Origin: Silurus meridionalis
Taxonomy: Eukaryota > Chordata > Actinopteri > Siluriformes > Siluridae
Assembly (NCBI RefSeq): GCF_014805685.1
Contig: NC_060896.1
Location: 17,669,777-17,733,776, forward strand
DNA: 64,000 bases
Reading direction: 5' to 3'
Positions 32,749-46,080 of the stretch are shown here, in pieces. Numbering within the stretch: position 1 is the stretch's first letter; the number at the start of each line of letters is the position of its first letter. The notes below the pieces were generated by a model, which saw only the letters and a program-made list of their open reading frames with translations, did not search any database and was not told the origin of the DNA. Made by a program: the position numbers and the translations under genes.

Positions 32749-33109
32749 TTGGCTGTGAAAGAGATGAGATGAATGTGTGTGAGAGAAGGAAATGAAGAGA
32801 GAGCAAGAGGACAGAGGGAAAGATATCAGGAAAGGGAGGGGGACAGAGATAGAGAGATTGAGAAAAGCTGAGAGGAGGGTGTGCACAACCAGAAGTTGAG
32901 AGATAGAATGAGAAACTAGAAAGAGTGCAGGGGGAAAACAAAGAGATAAGTGCCAGAAAGGCAAAGAAACCTCATGAAAGAAGAAATGGCTTGGGACGCG
33001 TGCATAAAACAATACATGGCCATGCCCATGGAGGGAAAAAGAATGGATTCAACAGTAAAAGCTGAGGAAAAGAAGGAATATGCTGGCTCCAATCCAGTAC
33101 TACATCTTA

Positions 33110-35760
33110 GAGGAAAATAAGAAGAAACAAGAGCTCAAACTTGTCTACTTGCCCAGAAGTATCAGACTTTTGCAGGAAAAACTCTAAAATCACACTTGCA
33201 CACTGAATAATGTACAAAGAATAGTGCACACTAAGTAGACTTTTTTTGTGTTTTGCTTGTGTATGTGTGGTTTTTTTATGAGTTATTGCAGAAGAAATGT
33301 TTCTGGGCAAAAGATTAATCAATTCGCTATCTATCCAGGCTGTACAGACAGATATTATTAAAGAGCATGTGCATGTTTTCTATAGGATACATACTTTAGC
33401 ATTTCTCCACCAAAGTGTGTGTCTCGCCATGGCTCGGCAACAAATACCCTGGACTATCTCAAGTTCAATTTATACTATTTATCTAAGTACTATCCAAGTG
33501 TTTGCTGCTTTTTCATTCTTCTACAAAGAGGGATTAGATAATAAAAGGGAAGTCTGCCTTTAAATGAATTAATAGAGCTACTGGGAATCAGAAGTACTAA
33601 GCTGAATTAAACTATTTCCACATTCACACACATACAAAGTGGAAGATCTTAAGGTCTAACAAAAACACACTGTAAAGGCCCATTTTTTTTTTAATCCCTA
33701 TTTCTTGAATACAAATTATTACAAAGAATTTATACTTTTTGGCCATTAGCCACTTCGCATTTATTTAATCCCAATCTTGCACTATTCCAATCAATCAGCT
33801 TTTAACTTCAAGTACCTAACATTCTCTGATAGCTTATTGATTTTTATGGTGCTATTTGTTTTGATACATTACAAACTCTGGGCCTTCTAAGCACATGTAT
33901 ATTTATTACTGAGATTATGTGACACTTAAATGCACACATTTAGACTTCATTCAACTAATTATGTGATAGCAACTGGTTTCTCCAGAAGTAATTTAGGGGT
34001 TTGGCCCCATGGTATGAATAGTCTATGCAAAAATATAACAGATTGTGTAGACTCACATGTATTCCTGAAATAAGTTCACTTCAGTGGACACATTGTGGAA
34101 AGTTTCAAGGAGGGTAATATTGTACTTGAGAACATTGCATGAAGAGATTGCCTACATGGACCTACAGTTTGCTCAATTAGTAACCAATGGTACAGATCAG
34201 AATTTCAGCTTTATTCCTTAATATTCACATATAGTTATTGGAAAAGGACATATTTCATCACAAACCACCCAATTTTATGCAACCAAAAATATTAAAACAG
34301 ATAATCTTAAACTGAATACAACCTTTTTTTAATTTGGTTTCATGTCCCTTGCTTGCAATCACTGCATCACACTGACAGCTTACAGACATCACCCAACTGT
34401 TACATTCTTCTTTTGTAAAGAATGATCCTCTGGTCTTTTTTAGGACATTGCAAATGTTGTATTGGTTATGGAAATATTTGGAAGTACAATGCAACAAATC
34501 TTCACAAACCCAGGGCTCAAGCTGCAAGTAGAGTTATTCACTGTTTGTACATCAAAGTGTGTCCTATTATACTGATTGTTAGATAATTGGGAAAAAATTT
34601 TTTATTCTCCTTTATTTTTATATGTATATTTATCTGCTGGTAAATAACAATTATGTGGTCCACAATTAGTGTGCATATGACAGTGTCAATTAATATGAAA
34701 TCAGACATGCCACACAAAAGTAAATAAGACTTGCATGTAACTATATTGAAAATTTTAATTGTATATAAATATTATATTTATTTGAAGATCAATTAAAAAT
34801 GGATTGCACATAACATACCATATGTGCAAAGTTAGCAATAAAATGAATAGTCCACTTTATAATAAAGGTATCAGCAGCATAAAATAATGTGGATAAAAGT
34901 CAAGCGCTTTAGTTAATGTTCATATCAAATATACAGGGGAAAAACATCTTCAGCTGTGGCATTGTTGATATCAGACAGGCCAAAGGGTTTTAAAAGTCAC
35001 TAATCTCACTAAAATTCGTCTAATTCACACAGAATGGTGTAACACCATCCAGTGTCCAGCAGTTAAGCTAATGAAATAGCTTGTTGTTGAGAGATGTCTG
35101 ACCAAAACATCCAAGCTGGCTGAAGTTGAGAGGAAGGGTACAGTAACTTAAATAACCATTTTTAGTGGTGAGCAGAAACTTCTCATGTGAATAGTCAAAA
35201 TCACATCAGCATGGACCACACATGAATCTCAAAAGATTGTTTTAGACAACTTGTGGAATTCAGGCCACAATGGGAAGAGGAAAGTGAGATTATTATGGTG
35301 TTTTTGACTATAGTGGCATGTGAATGCAACTTTTACAGGCTATTCTGGGATTCTCATCCTGAAAAGAAGGTGATGTGTTTAGAAAGATACAGCTGTGGAG
35401 GAGAGATGAGACATCTGTACTAGACTGGATTCTAGATTGATTATTTGAACTAGCCAGTTAGAAAGGACATGTACTGACCTACTCTTCGTCTCTTGCGTGA
35501 AAGCTTAAGGAGAAGCTGTTCCTCTACTAGATACTCTTCATGTTGTTATTTGAACTTGCTTTCTGGATGTCTTTATTGTTTATACACAATAGTTGCAGAT
35601 GCAGTTTGTCACATGCAAAAGCATACAAACAAACACCATAAATTAAGCAAACCGAGGGTGATCATTTTAATACTTAGGTGTTTTTAGCACAATCCCTCAG
35701 AAACCTGCAACAGCAATATAAGCAAATGTTCACACATACAGAAAATAAAAGATATGGCAA
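33110..35760. other. AT-rich DNA, probably znf710 5' intron
   Basis: No exon or confident repeat was recognised. At 35100-35290 a weak trace of a Tc1-like gene can be seen (GGTACAGTAACTTAAATAAC, as in the 61.8 kb copy). ORFs of 60-90 codons are unremarkable. Confidence 0.4.
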
Positions 35761-35789
35761 TAGGGAACAAAATGAAAAGACAGAATGAA

Positions 35790-35999
35790 AAGATATAATT
35801 ATGCTAAGAAAGGAGAGAAGAGAGCAATGAAAAAGAAAAAAAGGAATTGAGGAAGGAGAGGAGAAAAGCATTCACCATGGAATATAAAAAAGAATAGATG
35901 GGGTGGGGGAGGCACAAGAGAGAACTACAAAAGAGGAAGATGGAGGAAAAGAGAAGAAAAATGAGAGCGTGTACAAGAAAGGTAGATGAGATTGGAAAT

Positions 36000-36058
<59 letters not shown>

Positions 36059-36240
36059 GTGAGTGGTGAGTGAGTGAGTGAGTGAGTGAGTGAGTGAGTG
36101 AGTGAGTGAGAAATCAAGAGGTAGGGTGAGTGAGAACATAAAGCAAATAGAAAGAGAGAGAGAAAGAGGGAGCAAGAGTAAAACACAAGGAGGAGAGAGA
36201 GTGGAAGAGAGTGGAGAGTAAGAGAAAGAAAAGAAAGCCA
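35790..36240. repeat. Polypurine block 3 with (GA)n and (GTGA)n
   Basis: Purine-rich + strand with (GA)26 at about 36004-36055 changing into (GTGA)n up to 36110. The Ser/Leu/Thr-rich - strand ORFs come from these repeats. Confidence 0.85.
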
Positions 36241-36894
36241 CAAGAGATTCAAAACCATAGAATAAGAGCCTAGTGTCTGCTTCCTATTCTGTATGGATAG
36301 GCAAACATGAAGGCAAGTTTTCAGCCACAGTTTTTTTGTATGAAACAAACACCCATACACACACTGCCATAATCCCAAATTCAGTGAATTAGGCACAACC
36401 ACTTCTTGCTATATCAGATCATGGGGTCACACCCCTAGCTCTCATATAAAGAAGCAAAGCACAGTGGTACCTTTTAAATAATGTTTAATAAATGTTATTG
36501 TATTGTAGATTGGCCTGTATTGGTGTGAAGTGTAGCTTTAATCGTGGCCATATAAATGTGTCATTACTGTTGTTTCACCCAACCAGAACATAACATGTAG
36601 GCAACAAGTTTACATTTATGTTTACAAATAGAACACCAACTGAGTTTTTGGGGCCAATGTTGAAGTTGTGGTGCCTGTTAACACTAGGTGTCTCTACAGT
36701 GCTTGACTGTGCTGTAGTTCTTATTTAGAGGGCTCAATATAGGCTACAAGAAGCCTCTGTCCCCTTCCAGGTGACTTTCCCATTCCTTGTATTTATCCCT
36801 CACTCTCCCACCCTCACACAACAAATTTCAGCCAGAATTACTTTTTCATCTTTTACTGAGTTTAATTCTTTTAAATCAAAATCCTTTTGTCTCC

Positions 36895-36898
<4 letters not shown>

Positions 36899-36946
<48 letters not shown>

Positions 36947-37216
36947 TCTTTTGTACCTTCTTGTTTCCATGGTTACCCCTTTTGCTGCACCATACACTAT
37001 CTCTCCGTCCGTTTCCCTTTCCGTCTCCCTCACTCTGTTCTTATCTTTTCTCATTTTGCTTTCATCTCGGCCTCCCTTCCTCCTGCTTTATCCTGCACCC
37101 TCCTCACTCTAGCTTTTATCTCTTTTCACTTTCATCTGTCTTTCACCTTTCTCTCCCCTTCAAGCCTGCCATTCCATCATGCTGGGCTTTTTTCTGTTTC
37201 TTACTTATGGAGAAGT

Positions 37217-37286
<70 letters not shown>
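36899..37286. repeat. (CT)n and (GA)n arranged as inverted tracts
   Basis: (CT)20 at 36899-36938 and (GA)35 at about 37216-37286 are complementary, 277 bases apart, with pyrimidine-rich DNA between them. The purine strand switches from - to + across the interval. Confidence 0.85.
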
Positions 37287-37288
<2 letters not shown>

Positions 37289-37899
37289 CATATGCTGCTT
37301 TATCAATTCTGCATTTTTAATCATTTTCTGTCCTGACCACTTTTTGCTACTTTTACTGATGCTTATTATATGTGCAGTACACAGAGTGGCCTTGCACACT
37401 GATTTAATGGCTGATGGTTCTCAAATTTCCATTCTAAATCGGTACATTTGAATCTCCAAACCTACATTGTAGCACTTACAAAACAGTGCCTATATTGATT
37501 TTATTCTGCATAGTTTGTGCCTCCACATGCTCTTATGTTCCCCCCCAGTGTACACACAAACAATTAAATATTCCATACAGTCATAAATTCTGCAAATTCT
37601 ATAACATAAGTTTTGTCAATGAATTATGATTACGCTGTGATTATGAGTTATAACAAAACAGGGCATTGTGTAGAAAAACACATTTCTGTCACAATCAGCT
37701 AGATTTCATATTTCATATGTGTGCATTGGTTCATTTAGACATGTTACCACAACCTATGGTGGTGCCACTATCTATAGCCTTACCCCAAAGGGTGCTTAAA
37801 ATGACTAAAATGTGTTATTTGTTGATGTATGCAAGCTTGTACAAAATGGCGAAAGCCCTATAACAGTCTCTCTGCAAGTAGGAAGTTTTGTACTATTAC

Positions 37900-38200
37900 T
37901 AAAACCAACCTCTCTTTCTCTCCCCTTCTCCTTCCTCTTTCACTTTAAGTACTGCAACTATTGAGAAAAGAGAATAAAGAAAAACTGAATAGAGGAAGAG
38001 AAGAAACCGAGGTCCCAGTGAGAAAAGGGTGGGTGAAAAAAAACAATGAAAAGGAAAATAGGAATGAAAAGCAGCAGGAAAGACAGAAAGTAAGAGAAGG
38101 GGGAAAGGACAGCTGGAGGGGAGGGGAGGTGTAAAAAAAAGAAGCAAAGTACAAAAAAACAAGTGCAAGTGAAAACAAAAAAGAGAGGATGGGGAGGAAT
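37900..38200. repeat. Polypurine block 4
   Basis: A short TC-rich start is followed by about 240 bases of + strand purines (GAAAAG, GGGAAAGG and GGGGAGGGG units). Confidence 0.75.
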
Positions 38201-39890
38201 TTTGAGGATGTGGTTATTCGTATATATATATAAAAAAAGACAAATTTCGATGCAGATGGTGATGATTCATAATATTTGCAGTTGGAAGCACCCCCCTTTC
38301 TCAGTAAACTAATTAGATGTTGATAATAGATTTATGAGCTAATGAAACAATGTTTAAATGATTAAAAAAAACACCATTTTAACCAATCAAATAGAATTTT
38401 TTATTATTGTTGGCTACAGTGCTGCAGGCATTAGACACAGCTGAAATAAGGTGTGGCTACCTCTTGGTGTGAGAGAATGTACAAGTATTCGGGTAATCTA
38501 CAATAAGGACATTTATTAATGCAGACACAGAGCTGCTATTTTTTTCTTGTTACTGAAATACACAATTTACAGTTTGCCTTGCCAATGTATTATGTTAATA
38601 ATATTATCCTTTTTGTAGATTTTGTAAAAAAAAAAGCTGCAAGCAGATAAAGTGAGCCATGCTAAATACAATAATATTGATTTATTCTACACTCTATGGG
38701 CAGAAATATGAGGAAAACTGGCCATCACACCCATACATACAAAAGGTTATTACGTTATGAATGAGAAGGGGAAGTAAATCTATAATAGTATGGTCAACAA
38801 TCACAAATGTATGCAAATGGTATTTTGTTTTTGTTATCCATTAGCTGCTACCGGCCAATGTTGATCACTGGACTTCATATTTGATTTAGCCAAAGTTTTA
38901 AGCCAGATAACCTTTCTGATACAACACTCGCATATTATCAGGGGTTGGGACCAGCCCTGAGCATGCACTGGCTTGTGCAACTAATTTATTGTTGTATTGT
39001 GTTCAGTACCACAGGTGTTGCAGGAAGACAAGATAAACACAGTAGAGTTCGTATCATTAACCAGAGTTGTGAAGCCTTAGCAAAGTTTCCAGTCCACAAC
39101 CCGTTCAAAAACCACAAAAAGACCCAAAACGACCCCCCATAATTTTAAGAATTTAAATAGTATAGGCATTTTCCACTCTACAATCCCCTTTCACCTTTCA
39201 GAATCTCAAAAAAAAAATTTAAATCACTGTGATTGTTTGTTTACATGAATTACATGCACCTTATTTGAGTATGCAACAAAAGAAGATTATGGTTAACATA
39301 CAGTATATTCTTTTTAATCAACCCAATCTGCTTACCGAATTAACTGTCCTTTTCCTCTGGGTTTCCATTTGGTTAACATGCTCCTAACATGCTGGTAAGT
39401 GAGCTAAATTGGTCTTAGGTGTAGGGAAAGGGTGTACATTTGTGTTTTCTATTTGTACTTGGAGCTTGATAGGAAACACTGCATCAAGATGTAAAATATA
39501 AGTGTAGCATTCTCCTTGGATCAGATAAGAATGAGGAGTAGACAGTAGACAAGAAAGGCACTTTATTTTACTGCACTTTCCTACTTTCACTTTACTTTTC
39601 AGACACACTCTCCCCTAATTTATTCGTGCTGCTGCTCACTGAAACACAAATCACTTATTAACCCAAATTTCACCCAGGTGTGAGGTCGCTACCCCTCACC
39701 TATGCTGGCTCAGCATTGACCAAGTACCAAATTTCAATCTTTATTTTATGTTACTTCATTTCATGTCCTTCCTACAAATTTTCCCTAGTGACATCCAGGA
39801 CACTAACAAATTTACATCCTCACTTTCATGAACACATTTTTATTGTTAGATTAAGATGTTTGACCTGTCCATCTGTCTATGGATGACAAA
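38200..39890. other. AT-rich DNA with an RTE-associated fragment
   Basis: Mostly unassigned. At 38941-38990 the sequence GGGACCAGCCCTGAGCATGC followed by ACTGGCTTGTGCAAC matches the 5' flank of the RTE-like element at 51.3 kb, so a small piece of that family is present. Confidence 0.45.
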
Positions 39891-39894
39891 TACT

Positions 39895-40215
39895 GGTGGC
39901 TATCAGCTCAATTCACAAACATCACCACAGATCACAGATAGTGCTTGACATAAAAGTCAGTTAGGATCTCATCAGGGACCCCAACTTGAGAGATAACACA
40001 GAACAGTGCCTCCAGGAGCAATATAAACTGAGATATTTTACAAATAGAGGTATTGCCTTGCAAAGTCCACCAAAACTACACAAATCAATGCCTTTCTGTA
40101 GTCCATGCTAATGATCTGATGGGGTCCATACCAATTCTTCTAAAAGGGACCACAATCAAGTGTAATTTTGCTGATGGTGGTGCTTAAGTTTTTGGCCAAC
40201 CAGTTGCATTATCAC
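39895..40215 (-). mobile_element. Ty3/gypsy integrase fragment 1
   Basis: The - strand reads VVPFRRIGMDPI, then LFCVISQVGVPDEILTD, with stops, which fits the integrase catalytic core of gypsy-type retrotransposons (the second catalytic Asp is in the LTD motif). No LTRs were recognised. It differs from the integrase remnant at 41.5 kb, so it is a separate element. Confidence 0.55.
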
Positions 40216-40662
40216 CTGCAAAGGTATTCCAGCAGGATTGTGACTGGAGGTTGACAGGCTATGAGCTGGGCTTCCTTTGATAGAAGTATGAGCAAGAAGA
40301 GAGACTGTAATAGTGTCCATTACCATGCTTCTGTGGCATAAATGCCTCCTGGTCATCCCGTGGTCTCATCTTGGTGAGCAAAATGGGGCATGGCTGGGCG
40401 TTCATTGAGGATGAGCTTGGAGCAGAGCCTGGAAATGCTGCTCCTGTTCCACACACAGCTCAAGGAAGGACTACTGCTGCTTGTAGTGAATGGGATGGGA
40501 GTCTTCACAATTTCAGTGAGGGGTGAGTATTCTATGAGTATTTTCTCACTTCCAGGTTTCATTAATCTAATCCTTACTTTCACAAATCAACGTTCGACCA
40601 TGCTCTAACTTCCACAATGAGCAAATCATTGTTAATCTTCAACAAGTATAATAATGTATATA

Positions 40663-41208
40663 CACCGATCAGGCATAACATTATGACAATATAACATTAT
40701 GACCAGTGAGTAAATAACACTTTTTATCTCGTCATCATGGCACCTATTAGTGGGTGAGATATATTAGGAAGCAAGCAAACATTTTGTCCTCAGAGTTGAT
40801 GTGTTAGAAGCAGGAAAATTGGCAAGCGTAAGGATTTGAGAGAGTTTTACAAGAGTCGAATTGTGATGTCTAGACGACTAGGTTAGAGCATCTCCAAAAC
40901 TGCAGCTCTTGTTGGGTGTCCCCAGTCTGCAGTGTTCAGTATGTATCAAAAGATGTAAAAGGAAGGAACAGGGGTTGAACCGGTGTCATTGGGGGCCAAG
41001 TTAATTGATGCATGTGGGGAGCAAAGGCTGGCCCATGTGGTCCAATCCAATAAATGAGCTACTGTAGCTCAATTGCTACAGAAGTTAATGCTGTTAATGT
41101 TTAAAGGGTCAGGCCTGTTTTCGCAGCAAAAGAGGACCAACATAATATTTGGAAGTTGGTCATAATGTTATGCTTGAACATTGGCCATAAATTTACGCTT
41201 GGTCGGTG
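40663..41208 (+). mobile_element. Internally deleted Tc1-like element
   Basis: Ends CACCGATCAGGCATAACATT and its degraded inverse (ACGCTTGGTCGGTG), with TA on both sides (40661-40662, 41209-41210). The inside keeps the start of the transposase gene (around GTCTAGACGACTAGGTTAGAG). It then jumps from AAGTTAATGCTG to GGTCAGGCCTGTTTTCGCAG near the end of the gene, losing the whole catalytic part. Nonautonomous. Confidence 0.75.
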
Positions 41209-41499
41209 TACATTTTATCACACATTAAGCTAATGCTAAATTGGCCAATCTGTAGACATTTTCCATTTATTTGCACATTATATAATCTTATTCATAGTTG
41301 TTCGCGTATGAGGAGCGATGTTTGGTGCCAATGACATTTTGAGTTTTAAAGAAAGTGTGGCTGGAGACCTGTGGTTGAGTGAGCTGAGTGAGCTCCTATA
41401 TGCTAAGAAAAAGTTTATGCTCTTTTCTTGAAGTGGCAAACAAAACACCCCACCCCTGCCCCCCACCCACAAAAAGCTTTCGATGACAATTTCAGGGAC

Positions 41500-42540
41500 T
41501 GAATAAAACTATCAACTAGACCATTCATTGCAGGGTGCTAAGAGGCAGACATGGTGTATTCAGTGTCATTTGTTTTAACGATGACTGGAATTCCTTTGAG
41601 GTAAACTGCATACCATTATCACTGACCAATTGCTCTGGTAAAAGCAGAACAATGAGCAGGGCAGGTAAAAACTTACTGATTCTATCCAAAGATTTATGGC
41701 GGATATACATGTTAATCTAGTGTCCAATTCAACTGTACCATTGAAATAGTCACACTTACTTCAGGAAAACTTGTGCATATTGAGCTAACACATGCTCTAG
41801 ACTATCCTTGTGAACATCCTAAAGTGCATTTCAGTTTGAGTTTGTCTATGTGGTGTTTAAAATCATTATGTGATATTATTGACAGCGCTGATCCTGTGTC
41901 AAGTTCCATCTTCAATTTCACCCCTTCAGTGACAGAGGTGACCCAGATAATTTTGCGGTCTCTCTTTAATAAATTGCAGTTCTCTGTATGACAAGCCATC
42001 CTTTTCAGTTTTCTAAATCTGATGCATTCAGTTCATTTACCTTTGTATTTCTTTTTGCAAATGTCCTATTCCTTTAATTGAAATTTGCTTTACACATTTT
42101 CTGTATGCATCCTTTAATGAGACATTGTCTGCACTCTTTCTCTTTAAACCAGCAATCAACAGGTTTGTGTGACTTTTCACCACATCTGATACATTCTGGA
42201 CTTGTTTTTATATTTTCCTTTTTTGCAAATTTGTTTATGTGATATTCAGTGCTCACATTTCTTTGCAGTTTCAGCACATCCAGCATTGAGCTCTCTCTCA
42301 GTAAGGAACCACATAAGGTGCTCTCGCTGTGCAGGCCGAAGACAAGCCTCCTAGCGCATCAGACAGCCCCTTGCTGAATTGGCAGTGCTCGGTTAGCCTC
42401 TGTAGATCGTCCATGTAGTCTGATACTAATTCCGGTTTTTTGTTGATTACACTTATGGAAGAGAAAGCGCTCTGTAAATAACAAGGACTTTAGATTTAAA
42501 TGCATTTGTACATCCAGAATTTTTTTCAATATTTTTACAT
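41500..42540 (-). mobile_element. Ty3/gypsy remnant: gag, protease, integrase
   Basis: Read on the - strand from right to left. Gag traces (42.54-42.30 kb) and a zinc knuckle region CIRCGEKSHKPVDCWFKE (42074-42286) come first. Then a retroviral-type aspartic protease with LKMELDTGSALSIIS (41802-41999), then integrase PEQLVSDNGMQFTSKEF (41525-41710). Reverse transcriptase and RNase H, which should lie between protease and integrase, are absent, so a large internal deletion has occurred. Frames are broken and no LTRs were seen. Confidence 0.75.
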
Positions 42541-42549
42541 TTCCATACA

Positions 42550-43686
42550 TGTTCTCTTTACTGTTACTGGTGCAGTTATGCAGGGCAATACATGCTCATT
42601 ACACTCAAGAGAAAGGCCACTTTACTCTCATTCCCTATATTATTGGTAACTGTTCAACTCTCTCCACATATGTCACCCAGACCTCCACCACCTGTCAAAG
42701 GCATCCATTTGTCCAACAAACCCAGACATTTTCTTACCTTTTTTCATCTTTTTTTCTTTTAGTTAATCACCTTTAGACAAATACTGTTTCTCTTGGCTTA
42801 TGCTGTATTTCATGTCCTGTACCACATCTCTAACAAGCATCTTAGTAAAAATTTTGAGGTAGAGTAGACCCAAATGCTACCACTATTTGTGGTTTTGCTG
42901 CATTAAGCTCCTTACAAATCCTGTTGCTAGTTTTGTTGTGTTTTACACTTGCATTGCCTTCAACACATCTTCACTCCTTAATTTCCTTTACCGTATTCTA
43001 TACAAAAGTGAACTTCTTTAGCTATTGGCTCAAAACATGGCACACTGCATCCCTAGTGAACAGATACAGTCATTTTTCTGCTTTATATTAATTAATTGTA
43101 AATTGCAATATTAAAACTATATAACCATGCTACAAAATACAAATCCAAAAAAGTGACAAAATAAACTATCCATACAAACAACATTGGAAATTGCACAGTT
43201 CTTTATTAAAAAATAAAGTTCTTTATTTTATTATGCATTCCTGAAACACACTACTGAAGGTAATCAATCTGATCATCTTCTCAATAAATTTAACGGTAGT
43301 AATAAGTTAGCACTCAGTAGATCTTGAATGTAATAAGAGTCTCTAAACCTTACACAGTAGTGCAGAGTTTGCTGCTAAAGAATAAACCATGTCCTTTAGA
43401 CTCCTGTTTCTAGCTGTTCTGGTGATGTCCCAGCTAAAAATAATTGTAAAATGTAAAAGGCAAATCTATGGGAGGACTCAGACATTCTACAAAACATATC
43501 TAAGACATCTAAAACTTTAATCTAATTGAATTCCTACTTTTTTAAAGATTACATTCATTTATTACAGCACCCATTCAAATGAATGTCATTTCATTTGGCT
43601 GAATATTTCCAAATGTAGGAAATAGGAAAGTTGTCAATTACAACCCTGTTTTATAATAATTAATAATAATTAACATGGTGCTTTTG

Positions 43687-43734
<48 letters not shown>

Positions 43735-45561
43735 GCAGGAGATGGGAGAAGGGAGATAGCATGTGAACGGAGCTGAACTGGGAGGAAGGAAAAAATGTGT
43801 GTGTGAAAAATATATAATTTAATGCAGAATACCAGTTGGTATACAGTGAATTACGAATTGGTTGCATGTCACATGCTATTGGGACTGGGTTGAAATCAAA
43901 TTTTAATCCAATAAGGTTTATTTAAAGGTTTTGGAGTGCACATGAAGAATGTAGCTGAAATGTATGTGTGCACTGGGACATTCACATATTATCCACTGGT
44001 GCCCATTCATATCTATTCTTCACTCATTAATTTTTAAGTTTCTTTCAAAAGATCTGGTACCATAACCAGGACCATAACAAGTCAATAGAACTAAGTGCAT
44101 GAGGGTATTGCTTTGTGGACTATGCAATGTGAAACATGGAAGCAGTGGTTCATCAGCATCTTAGTATGCAGCATCTTAGTTGTGGAAGCAGTTTAAATCT
44201 TCTTAATCCTGAAGAGATCCTGATTGAGCAGGGTGCATATTTCATAAAAAACAAAAAACAAAAAAACCCCACCACATTATTAGGGATTAAATTAGTTCAT
44301 ACATTCATAGCATTTATCATTCATACATTTATGGACCATTTGAGTGAATTGTACATTTATGCACAATGATGCCCCGAGATAGAAGCGTGCAGAAGTGTGC
44401 ATTTCCCCAGGGTTCTCCCCGTTTCAATTATGGCTGCAAACCTGGTGTCCTAGACAATTTCAGCACAAGAACTGTATAACAAAAACTACAGTTCCAACTG
44501 CATCATAGGATAACATATGCTTGTATTATTACCAACATCAATCTCCATATTACTTCAAAAGGCACTTTGAGGTCACAATGTGGACTTGGCACATTGACAC
44601 TGAGGTGAACAGACCAATCTTCTCAATATGGGTATACTTTATATGGATTTAATCTGCTTGAACTTTAAACAAGTCAACATGCTGTCTTCTTTACAATGTC
44701 ACATGCTGATTTATGTCACATGCAGCTTGACTTATAGCCTGTTTATTTTTTTTATTTTTTTTACCTAAAACCAAAAAAAATGTTTCACTCTTTTTTGGGT
44801 TACATCCATTTGATTTTTCTCCATTCATAACCTTATATAAAATATATACTTCTAAATAGACGATTTCCATTCATCTTGCATGTAAGGGCTAATTGTTTAA
44901 ATTAATATGGACAGGGGAGATAGAAGAAAGGGTTTAAAATTTATTTCACATACAGTTTGCACAGGAATAAATCAGCCTTTCGAATGTCTCAAATCAGCAT
45001 CATTTTAGATACCTACTATTATTACTAGGCCAACACGCTCAGCTTTTGTAATGTTAACAGAGCTTTGAACTCATACAGACATTTCAAACCCTGTTTTCCT
45101 TGCTCAGCAAGAGTTGATATCAGTGTTTCAGCTTCAACCTGTTAACTGGTTTAAAAAAAAAGAAAAATCATTTGGCAGAATTGAGTTTGGTCAGCCAATA
45201 ATCCATAAATATTTTCTCATACTTTGCTGTAAATACTTGCTAGACCTGCTAGACTACAATTTTATGTTAGAAAATAAAGATAAGCAAAGTGACACTCCAA
45301 AATTCACCCCCTGTCCTCATTTCTCAACACAACAACATGAAGCTTAGTGTGAAAGTAGAGGTCAAAGGGGGTAAAAGACAACGCATTGGGGAAAAAAATC
45401 TCATTTATTCCGTATTTTACAAAAACTGTGCTTGTTTTTTGTGCAAAACACAATTAAACCACCCAGCAGCGAAACTGAGTGCTAGACTACATGACCAAAA
45501 ATGTTCCAAGAGATAGGCTGCCCCCCACTGTCCAATGCCAATCAGACTGCATCAATTCAAT
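42550..45561. other. Unassigned AT-rich DNA
   Basis: Apart from a (GT)n run at 43690-43733, no repeat or gene was recognised. ORFs up to about 77 codons have no known features. Confidence 0.5.
43690..43733. repeat. (GT)n microsatellite
   Basis: About 22 GT units. Confidence 0.95.
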
Positions 45562-45968
45562 TACGGTGGTGTGAAAAAGTGTTCACCCCCTTCCTGCTTT
45601 CTTATATTTTTGCATGTTTGTCAATGTTTCAAATCATCAAACTAATCTAAATATTAGTAAAAGATAACACAAGTGAACACAACATGCAGTTTTTAAATGT
45701 AGGTTTTTATAATTGAGGGGAAATCCAAAAATACATGGCCCTATGTGAAAAAGTGTTTGCCCCCTGTTAAAATTGTGGTATCACACCTGAGTTAAATTTC
45801 TCTCGCCTGATTACTGCCACACAAAAAGTGTATGGACCCTAATCCTAATAACTGGTTGGACCACCCTTAGCAGCAACAAGTGCAATCAAGCGTTTGCGAT
45901 AACTTGCATTGAGTCTGTTACAGTGCTGTGGAGGAATTTTGCACCACTCATCTATGCAGAATTATTAC
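45562..45968 (-). mobile_element. Tc1-like terminal fragment
   Basis: It begins GGTGGTGTGAAAAAGTGTTC, with a second GTGAAAAAGTGTTTGCCCCC about 180 bases later (IR/DR pattern). Then come antisense coding traces (AGCAAGCGTTTGCGATAACT-like, TGGAGGAATTTTGCACCACT). It stops near 45.97 kb where another repeat begins. The opposite end is missing. Confidence 0.65.
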
Positions 45969-45984
45969 AGTCACAAAGCAGTAT

Positions 45985-46080
45985 TAAATAAATCCGGATA
46001 TGAATTTTAAATGTATACATTTATCCCTAATAAGCAAGCCAGAGGCAACGGTTGCAAAAAATATATATATTCCTATAACA
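45985..46080. repeat. Dispersed repeat family, copy 4 (short)
   Basis: Only the part with ATTTATCCCTAATAAGCAAG and CCAGAGGCAACGGTTGCAAA remains. It is truncated on both sides. Confidence 0.45.

Noticed and set aside
32513..33012. 142- and 161-codon - strand ORFs with Thr-His runs
   Set aside because: Caused by the (GT)n tract at 32.6-32.75 kb and surrounding polypurine DNA.
35804..36402. Long overlapping - strand ORFs rich in Leu, Ser and Thr-His-Ser
   Set aside because: Translation of (GA)n and (GTGA)n tracts; no gene structure.
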